Shown in pieces: positions 1-5,108 of a DNA stretch of 5,108 nucleotides; the first letter of the stretch is position 1; each line of letters starts with the position of its first letter. Under the pieces are notes generated by a model that did not search any database, was not told the origin of the DNA, and saw only the letters and a list, made by a program, of their open reading frames with translations. Origin of the DNA: an uncultured bacterium (GTDB taxonomy: Bacteria; Verrucomicrobiota; Lentisphaeria; Victivallales; Victivallaceae); NCBI GenBank assembly GCA_949286445.1, contig CASECL010000023.1, forward strand, positions 1 to 5,108. The letters are read 5' to 3'. A program made the translations under genes and the position numbers.

Positions 1-439
1 CACGGGGGCCGTTTACCGCCTCCAGCCGGTGAACATCACAGGGACGGGCATCACGGACTTCGGCCGGTTTGACGAAAAGTTCACAATCGCCCACTGCCGC
101 CCGGTCATTAAGTTTGAGTACACAGCCCGACACCGCCCGCCCGTGAAAATGGACAACATTTTTCCCGCACGCCTGCAGCCGTACCTCACGGGAACTGATC
201 CGCAACTCCGCCTGATAATCTGCCGATACCCGATCCTGAGGTGGGATCACCCAATCATTGTCCGGGGCGCGGCCGATCCGGACTTTGCTCCCCAAAGTGT
301 CGCTTTTGGCCGAATAAAGCAGTTTTCCCCGGCAGCGGAATTCAAGAAGATATACCACGGTACGCTTTCTCTTTTCCGTATTCAACGGTTCATTGGCGGC
401 ATTTGATTTTTTACCGAGTCGGTGAAATAATATACTCAT
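1..439 (-). CDS. FHA-domain protein, N-terminal part (runs off the window edge)
   Basis: An open frame with no stop runs from an ATG at 439 to base 1, giving 146 complete codons of a protein whose C-terminus lies outside the window. After a basic N-terminal tail (about residues 1-27, including the run EKRKR) a forkhead-associated fold is recognisable at about 28-125: beta-strand VVYLLEF, then VRIGRAPDND with the IGR signature at 55-57, VSADYQAEL at 71-79, NVVHFHG at 94-100, and LNDRAAVGDCELFV at 110-123. FHA domains normally bind phosphothreonine peptides. Ser72 and Arg57 are kept, but the usual His of SxxH is Tyr75. The start is supported by a 4-base ATGA overlap with the stop of the upstream FHA gene and by a weak purine-rich AGAAG before it, suggesting translational coupling. 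The remainder could be more FHA, TPR, a membrane span or an enzyme; that cannot be seen. The FHA call is fairly sure, the role in Tad secretion is inferred from position. Confidence 0.85.
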   Translation of the reverse strand, partial: MSILFHRLGKKSNAANEPLNTEKRKRTVVYLLEFRCRGKLLYSAKSDTLGSKVRIGRAPDNDWVIPPQDRVSADYQAELRISSREVRLQACGKNVVHFHGRAVSGCVLKLNDRAAVGDCELFVKPAEVRDARPCDVHRLEAVNGPR

Positions 440-1932
440 TCTTCTATCGTCCAGATATTTTTCATAATCTTCACATGCCGATGATCATCCGGCGACGGGA
501 AACGGCGGAGACACTCATTGATAATCCGCTTCATCCCCTCGGTATTTTCCGCCGTCTGATATGTCTGATACGCCAGACAGCACTGAGAATACCAGATTTT
601 CTGTTTTTCCCTGAATTCCCGCCAGAGCGGCACCACCGCGGCAATCAGAACCTGATCTTTTGTCTCATACGCCCGGCAAAGCAGCGTCCGCAGCATCAGA
701 TCCACATCATTCCACACCGCCGCGGCAATGTTTTTGCGCAATTCAAACGAAGCGCGCTGCAGCAGTCTGGTAGAGTCCTCGGTCATGCGTTTTTCCGGAA
801 TTTCCCAGTAATGATCGACCATTGACGGCGACACTACAAATGCTCCGAAACGCTGAAGAACCCGCTCCGAACGCCAGAAATGATTGGCTGGCACCTCCCG
901 GAGCAAAACCAGTTCCTTGTCATGATAACGCATATAACTGACATATCCCTGCCAGCGGAAATTCTTATCCTGACGGGTGTAGGACATCCGGTAATACGGA
1001 AATCCGCTCTCCGACGGGCGGTAGAACTCCTGACCCGGTTCATCCAGAAACGCAAATCCCTCCTGCTCTGAAACCCGTTTCCGCCAGTCATCAAAACTTT
1101 TCCGCCGCGTCGTCCGGAAACCATCCGGAACAGTTGATACAGAAAACACAATATGAAACGGCACATCCATATTCTTTCCCAATGCCGTCATGATTTCATG
1201 ATTATTGCCGTCGCTTTTCGTCACCGTGGCCGGAGTCTTGGGGTAGTAAATCAGGCATTTTCCCCCCGGCTCGATTTCCATGCGGAACTCCCCGTCATCA
1301 AAGTTTCCGGAAACCTCACCCGGCCAGGTAACCGGATTTTCCAGCTGAAGATTGGAAATAATATAGGCTCCCCCGATAATCAGCAGAAAAAGCGCGATAC
1401 CGGAAATCAGCACAATCCTCCGGTGCCAGCGACGGCTGCGGTTGAATTTCCGCAGCTCCTCAAGTTCAGCGGCAGAAGCGTAACGCGTGCAGTCACTGCT
1501 GTCCGGCACGGCTCCGGAAATGTTGTCATCCCCGGCAGTCTCCCCGGAAAACTCCTCCGTTGCCTCTTCCGGGTCGTCCGGCATCACCGCCGCAGACTCC
1601 ATATCAACCGGAGAATCATCTTCCTCAAGCACAAATGTCAACTCTTTTCCAAGACACACATCCGCTCCCGGAGTCAGCAGGAAATCCCCCTCCCCCGTTG
1701 CCTCTTCGCCATTCACCCGGACGGCGGCATTGTCGTGGACGTGCAATAAAACTCCATTATCCGATTGCGGCATGAGCGTAACATGTTCCGCTCCGATATC
1801 CATGCCGCCGGGCCGGATATCTGCCTCGCGGCGGCGTCCAATCAGAGTGCCGGAATTACGCACCGCAAAGACTCTTCCGGCCAATTCGCCGGTTAAAAAC
1901 CTTATTTTGTAATTCACAACTGTACGCTCCAT
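436..1932 (-). CDS. FHA-domain single-span membrane protein of the tad operon
   Basis: The protein has 498 residues. Seen in order: an FHA domain at about 7-103 (LIGRRREAD at 30-38, GAEHVTL at 47-53, VNG at 73-75, LGKELTFVLEE at 94-104); a strongly acidic, probably disordered linker at about 103-150; a helical basic stretch (LRKFNRSRRWHRR, about 160-172); a hydrophobic span at about 173-193; then about 305 residues. Basic residues just before the span predict N-terminus inside, placing the FHA domain in the cytoplasm and the rest outside it. The outer part looks mixed alpha/beta to about 380, rich in aromatic residues (FRWQGYVSYMRY, YWEIP), and helical from about 385 to 480. I recognise no named family for this half. 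The usually conserved FHA Ser is Gly47; Arg33 and His50 are kept. The gene starts 9 bases after tadC, without a clear ribosome site, and overlaps the next FHA gene by 4 bases. Likely a regulatory or scaffold part of the Tad machine, by context only. Confidence 0.88.
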   Translation of the reverse strand: MERTVVNYKIRFLTGELAGRVFAVRNSGTLIGRRREADIRPGGMDIGAEHVTLMPQSDNGVLLHVHDNAAVRVNGEEATGEGDFLLTPGADVCLGKELTFVLEEDDSPVDMESAAVMPDDPEEATEEFSGETAGDDNISGAVPDSSDCTRYASAAELEELRKFNRSRRWHRRIVLISGIALFLLIIGGAYIISNLQLENPVTWPGEVSGNFDDGEFRMEIEPGGKCLIYYPKTPATVTKSDGNNHEIMTALGKNMDVPFHIVFSVSTVPDGFRTTRRKSFDDWRKRVSEQEGFAFLDEPGQEFYRPSESGFPYYRMSYTRQDKNFRWQGYVSYMRYHDKELVLLREVPANHFWRSERVLQRFGAFVVSPSMVDHYWEIPEKRMTEDSTRLLQRASFELRKNIAAAVWNDVDLMLRTLLCRAYETKDQVLIAAVVPLWREFREKQKIWYSQCCLAYQTYQTAENTEGMKRIINECLRRFPSPDDHRHVKIMKNIWTIEE

Positions 1933-1941
1933 ATTTTACGT

Positions 1942-2841
1942 TCAGAACAGCGGAACTCCCGCCTCCCGCATTTTCAGGAAAACCGGAGTAAGTATAATAA
2001 TAAACACCGCCGGCAAAATAAACAACGCCATCGGCAGAAGCATCAGAGACGGTGCCCGCTGAGCCTTGCATTCCGCCAGTGCAAAACGGGCTTTACGCAT
2101 CTCTTCGCCCTGAATTTCCATCGTTTCAGTCAAGGGTGCGCCAAGTTCAGTACCCAGCGCAATCGCCGCCGCAAACGAAGTAAACTCCCGGATACTGATA
2201 CGGTCTGCCATATTCTGCAGTGCGACGGTTCTGACCACCCCCAGCTCCATCTCCCGGAGCATTTGGGAATATTCATCCGTCAGCGGACTGTCAATGCCAA
2301 GTTTAACATAAAAACGCACCGCCGCGGCAAAATCCAGCCCCCCGCGCATCGCCGATGCAATCAAGTCTATCGAATAAGGAATTGCCTTAAGTATCGACAA
2401 TCTCCGCTCCGCTACCATATTGCCGATAATAATTCCCGGCATACTTCCGCCGATAAACGCCGCAATCAGCCCCGCAACCGGAATGGATATCCGGTTCTCG
2501 TCATCAACCAGTCCTGCCGTCACGCATCCTGCCGCCACCCCCAGAAAAACCACCAAAAGCAGCTGCATGCAGCATACTTCCGCCGAAGTGAACTTCAATC
2601 CGGCAAAATTCAATTCCTTCTGCAGCCGGGCACACCGCCCGGGAAACAGCCTGCGGAAAAAAGTTCCAACCCCGGCCATCATCAGAACATCAATAAACGG
2701 TCTCATCAGACTGAACAGCCATACCGTATGTTCCCGTTCCGCCGCGGCTTTCTTTTCCTTCTTCTCCCCCAGAACAACAAAGAAAATGGTCGGCAGAACT
2801 ATCACGGCAAAGGTCAATGCGTAAATAAAAATCTGTTTCAT
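1942..2841 (-). CDS. tadC: Tad/Flp pilus assembly inner-membrane platform protein TadC
   Basis: The protein has 299 residues from the ATG at 2841 and belongs to the type II secretion F (GspF/T2SF) family, which builds the inner-membrane platform with TadB above the ATPase. Hydrophobic spans are seen at about 5-24, 91-112, 117-141 and 267-288. The cytoplasmic T2SF domain lies between the last two (about 150-265), with IPYSIDLIASAMRGGLDFAAAV (split here as IPYSIDLIASAM and RGGLDFAAAV) and the late LGTELGAPLTETM stretch typical of TadC. A TTG at 2865 would add eight residues but overlaps tadB, has no ribosome site and would delay the first membrane span, so the ATG is preferred. That ATG lies 4 bases past the tadB stop, with GAGG only 2 bases before it, so coupled re-initiation is likely. 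Being directly after tadB and having the shorter C-terminal tail support TadC rather than TadB. Length is normal for the family and no defect is seen. Confidence 0.93.
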   Translation of the reverse strand: MKQIFIYALTFAVIVLPTIFFVVLGEKKEKKAAAEREHTVWLFSLMRPFIDVLMMAGVGTFFRRLFPGRCARLQKELNFAGLKFTSAEVCCMQLLLVVFLGVAAGCVTAGLVDDENRISIPVAGLIAAFIGGSMPGIIIGNMVAERRLSILKAIPYSIDLIASAMRGGLDFAAAVRFYVKLGIDSPLTDEYSQMLREMELGVVRTVALQNMADRISIREFTSFAAAIALGTELGAPLTETMEIQGEEMRKARFALAECKAQRAPSLMLLPMALFILPAVFIIILTPVFLKMREAGVPLF

Positions 2842-2843
2842 TT

Positions 2844-2847
2844 CCTC
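2844..2847 (-). promoter_or_regulatory. Ribosome site fused to the tadB stop, ahead of tadC
   Basis: The minus strand reads TGAGGAAATG: the tadB stop TGA overlaps a GAGG that ends only 2 bases before the tadC ATG. The spacing is shorter than usual for independent initiation, which suggests that tadC is translated mainly by ribosomes finishing tadB. This supports the ATG at 2841 over the TTG at 2865. Confidence 0.5.
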
Positions 2848-3745
2848 ACACCCTGATATCCACAATCGACCGGATCACCAAATATCCGATCACTTCCAAT
2901 GTCAGCATCGCTCCTATGGCGCACCAGCCGATCCACGTCTGAACCATCGGCAGCATCAAATCATTATTGATGAAAAACAGCAGCAGAAATGCAACCAGGG
3001 GAGCCAACGCCATTGCCAACGCTTCAAAACGCCCCTGTGCCGTCAATGCCCGCAGTTTCTGCTGAAACTCCGTCCGCCCCCGGATCATCATGGTTATTTT
3101 TTCCAGAACATCCACCATACTGCCGCCGGACTGCGTAGTCAGCCGGATTGAAATAATCAGCAGCTGCAAATCTTCACATGGAATCCGGTTGTACATCCGC
3201 TGCATTGCCTCGGCCAGTTCCAGTCCGAGACGGTACTCCCGGATCACGATCATAAGTTCCTCTTTCAGCGGTCCCTCACACCTTCTGGAAAACACTTCCA
3301 GTGCCTGCGGCAACGCCTGTCCTGCCCGCAATCCGCTGGTCAACCCCAGCGAAAGATCCAGAATACTGTTTTCAAACTGTTCCGCCCGGTGCCTGACTTT
3401 CCGCGAAAAATAAAACCAGGGCATTGCCATGCCCAGCAGAAAAACCAGTGCCGCAGCCGGCACAATAATCAGCGGTTCATAAACCTGGCAGAAAATCAGC
3501 GTCGTAATCATCCCTCCCGCCAGCAAAATTCCCAGCGAAAGCTGAATCTGCTGAAGCGTAGCCCGCCCGATAAAATAATAAATATTGTTGGCCATCCCCT
3601 CGGAACGGCTTTCCCGCATCTTCCGGTCCGCCTGCTCCATACTGAATGACTGAATCAGCGAAATAATAATATAAACCAGCAGGGCAACCGCCAGAAGCAC
3701 CAGAAGATAAACTCCGTAACGCTCTGATAAAGAAAGTTTATTCAT
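2846..3745 (-). CDS. tadB: Tad/Flp pilus assembly inner-membrane platform protein TadB
   Basis: The protein has 299 residues from the ATG at 3745 and is a T2SF-family membrane protein, partner of TadC and the CpaF ATPase in Flp pilus assembly. Numbered from that start, spans are seen at about 13-33, 70-88, 92-113, 245-260 and 273-291. The cytoplasmic T2SF domain at about 122-240 contains FENSILDLSLGLTSGLRAGQ, a family-typical start with the SGLRAG turn, and later LTTQSGGSMVDVLEKI, matching the TadB signature in which a Q-S/T-GG motif precedes the second half of the domain. An ATG twelve bases upstream (3757) is in frame, but the chosen ATG is the one served by a strong GGGAGGTG, which itself covers the upstream ATG. 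The gene begins 15 bases after the cpaF stop and ends 4 bases before tadC. Length and topology are normal. The assignment is firm at family level; TadB rather than TadC rests on order and the QSGG motif. Confidence 0.93.
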   Translation of the reverse strand: MNKLSLSERYGVYLLVLLAVALLVYIIISLIQSFSMEQADRKMRESRSEGMANNIYYFIGRATLQQIQLSLGILLAGGMITTLIFCQVYEPLIIVPAAALVFLLGMAMPWFYFSRKVRHRAEQFENSILDLSLGLTSGLRAGQALPQALEVFSRRCEGPLKEELMIVIREYRLGLELAEAMQRMYNRIPCEDLQLLIISIRLTTQSGGSMVDVLEKITMMIRGRTEFQQKLRALTAQGRFEALAMALAPLVAFLLLFFINNDLMLPMVQTWIGWCAIGAMLTLEVIGYLVIRSIVDIRV

Positions 3746-3747
3746 CG

Positions 3748-3755
3748 CACCTCCC
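3748..3755 (-). promoter_or_regulatory. Shine-Dalgarno site deciding the tadB start
   Basis: On the minus strand GGGAGGTG is followed by CG and then the ATG at 3745. The match to the anti-Shine-Dalgarno sequence is the best in the window. Because it overlaps the alternative ATG at 3757, it favours the shorter tadB product. Spacing from GGAGG to the ATG is 4 bases, slightly short but workable. Confidence 0.7.
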
Positions 3756-3760
3756 ATCTC

Positions 3761-5101
3761 TCACCCCTCCGGCACAAACACGGACATATCCAGCTCAAGA
3801 TCTCCGGATTGACGCAGTTCCTCCACAAAACGCGGAATATTTCCGGTCGCGGTATGCTGTCCGATAACATGAAACTTTTCATCAAAACCTTTCTGCTCAA
3901 AAACGAAAATATCCTGAAGCAGAATTGTGCTTCCCTCCCGTCCGGTGACTTCCGAAATTTTCACAATCTTTCTTGAACCGTCCGGCAATCTGGTCTGCTG
4001 GACAATCAGATGAATTGCCGAAGCAATCTGTTCCCGTATTGCTGACGAAGGCAGTTCAAATCCGGCCATCATCACCATATTTTCCAATCGCGACAGCGCA
4101 TCACGGGGATTATTTGCGTGGCAGGTGGTCATGGAGCCGTCATGCCCGGTATTCATCGCCTGAAGCATATCAAGAGCTTCCGCCCCGCGGCACTCCCCGA
4201 CGATAATCCGGTCCGGACGCATACGCAAAGTATTTATCACCAGATCGCGGATCGTAATCCGTCCCTGCCCCTCAACATTCGCCGGACGCGCTTCAAGACG
4301 GCAGAGATTTTCATGGCTGAGCTTTAGTTCCGCAGAATCCTCTACCGTGATAATCCGCTCATTTTCCGGTATGAACTGTGAAAGAATATTCAGCAGCGTG
4401 GTTTTCCCGGAGCCGGTCCCCCCGGACACCAGAATATTGCGCCTGGCACGCACTGCTTCCCGCAGAAACAATGCCATCGGACGGGTCAGACTGCCGAAGC
4501 GGATCAAGTCTTCATCTGTCAGTTTTTTGGAGGGAAACTTCCGGATTGTCACCAGCGACCCGTCAAGTGCCAGCGGCGGAATTACCGCATTCACCCGGGA
4601 ACCGTCTTCCAGTCGGGCATCCACCATCGGAGATGCCGCGTCAATGTGGCGACCCAGCGGTTCTACAATGCGCTGGATAATCGACTGCAAATGGTTTTCA
4701 CTGTGAAATCTTGCCGCGGTACGGTAAAGCAGTCCCCGGCTTTCAACAAAGATATTTGCCGGTCCATTGATCATAATTTCCGAAATAGATGTATCCCGCA
4801 GCAGCGGCGACAGCGGCCCGAGACCAATCAGATCATCCATCAGAATCTGCCGGAAATCCTCCAGTTTCACCTGCACCGGAATTTCATGGCGCACTTCCCG
4901 GAGAATCCGGTCCACTGCATCCTCCACTTTCGGACGCATTTCACTGTTTGTCATCTCCAGCGCAGAAAAGTTACCGATATTCAGCAACTCCAGCACGCGA
5001 TTCTGAACCCGTCTTGCCAGCTGCAGCATTACTTCACTGTAAAGCTCCGACTGTTCACCGTCCCTGAGACCGTAAATCGGCATACCGTGATGTTTCGGCA
5101 C
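3761..5101 (-). CDS. cpaF: Tad-type secretion ATPase CpaF/TadA
   Basis: This is the cytoplasmic hexameric ATPase that powers Flp pilus assembly through TadB/TadC, a member of the VirB11/GspE secretion ATPase superfamily. Numbering from a GTG at 5101 (446 residues): an N-terminal helical region at about 18-100 (LLNIGNFSALEM, IGLGPLSPLL), the N-terminal ATPase domain from about 105 (ISEIMINGPANIFVE), Walker A GGTGSGKTT at 227-235, an Asp-box region IITVEDSAELKL at 250-261, Walker B RIIVGECRG at 298-306 with Glu303, and a His box GHDGSMTTCHANN at 319-331. All catalytic motifs are intact. The frame stays open to the window edge at 5108, so the true start may lie outside; an ATG at 5083 is another option, and neither internal start has a clear ribosome site. 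Length is close to that of family members, so little can be missing. It is the first tad gene in view, and tadB follows 15 bases later. Confidence 0.95.
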   Translation of the reverse strand: MPKHHGMPIYGLRDGEQSELYSEVMLQLARRVQNRVLELLNIGNFSALEMTNSEMRPKVEDAVDRILREVRHEIPVQVKLEDFRQILMDDLIGLGPLSPLLRDTSISEIMINGPANIFVESRGLLYRTAARFHSENHLQSIIQRIVEPLGRHIDAASPMVDARLEDGSRVNAVIPPLALDGSLVTIRKFPSKKLTDEDLIRFGSLTRPMALFLREAVRARRNILVSGGTGSGKTTLLNILSQFIPENERIITVEDSAELKLSHENLCRLEARPANVEGQGRITIRDLVINTLRMRPDRIIVGECRGAEALDMLQAMNTGHDGSMTTCHANNPRDALSRLENMVMMAGFELPSSAIREQIASAIHLIVQQTRLPDGSRKIVKISEVTGREGSTILLQDIFVFEQKGFDEKFHVIGQHTATGNIPRFVEELRQSGDLELDMSVFVPEG

Positions 5102-5108
5102 AGAATTC

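Noticed and set aside
29..406. Plus-strand open frame at the low-coordinate edge
   Set aside because: The minus strand here encodes a clear FHA domain that is coupled to the upstream gene; the plus frame has no supporting motif or ribosome site.
241..825. Long plus-strand open frame of 194 codons
   Set aside because: It lies antisense to the two FHA genes, spans their junction, shows no domain or membrane pattern, and has the His/Arg/Pro-rich make-up of an antisense shadow.
834..1166. Minus-strand open frame of 110 codons inside the FHA membrane gene
   Set aside because: It is in a different frame of the 498-residue gene, with no ribosome site and an Arg/Ser-rich shadow composition.
2562..2573. 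Perfect 12-base palindrome GCTGCATGCAGC
   Set aside because: It is within tadC and is explained by codons for Leu, Gln, Met and Cys in a membrane span; there is no partner site and no intergenic position to suggest an operator.
2263..2856. Plus-strand open frame of 197 codons antisense to tadC
   Set aside because: The composition is rich in Asn, Gln, His and Arg with no recognisable motif, and tadC on the other strand is firmly identified, so it is a shadow.
2842..2865. TTG start at 2865 for tadC
   Set aside because: It would overlap tadB by 20 bases, lacks a ribosome site, and adds eight residues before what looks like a normal N-terminal membrane span starting at the ATG at 2841.

Overview
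All genes read on the minus strand, so the biological order runs from the high-coordinate end to the low end. The window is a block of a Tad (tight adherence / Flp pilus) type secretion operon: cpaF/tadA secretion ATPase (3761-5101), tadB (2846-3745), tadC (1942-2841), a 498-residue FHA-domain membrane protein (436-1932), and the N-terminal part of a second FHA-domain protein that starts at 439 and runs off the low-coordinate edge. There is no non-coding stretch longer than about 15 bases. Junctions are +15, +4, +9 and -4 bases, so this looks like one transcript with coupled translation. No promoter, terminator, RNA gene, mobile element, CRISPR array or notable repeat was found; the operon's promoter and end must lie outside.

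How the genes fit together: CpaF is the cytoplasmic hexameric ATPase, and TadB and TadC form the inner-membrane platform it drives. The ATPase has intact Walker A, Walker B and His-box motifs, and both platform proteins have full-length T2SF domains, so the motor half looks functional. In the classical tad order the gene after tadC is tadD, a TPR lipoprotein. Here that place is taken by a protein with a cytoplasmic FHA domain, an acidic linker, one membrane span and about 300 residues outside the cytoplasm, followed at once by another FHA protein. Pilin, prepilin peptidase, secretin (rcpA/cpaC), tadZ/cpaE and tadG-like genes are not in the window.

Organism: a diderm bacterium is likely. The mixed base composition, the tad operon with added FHA proteins and the general protein style would fit the Planctomycetes-Verrucomicrobia-Lentisphaerae group or a deltaproteobacterial-type lineage, but this is a weak inference from impression, not from a marker gene.

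The most interesting part is the low-coordinate third: two tandem, translationally overlapping FHA proteins attached to a Tad motor, both with substitutions at usually conserved phosphothreonine-binding positions. One of them was recoverable only by reading the minus strand to the window edge.
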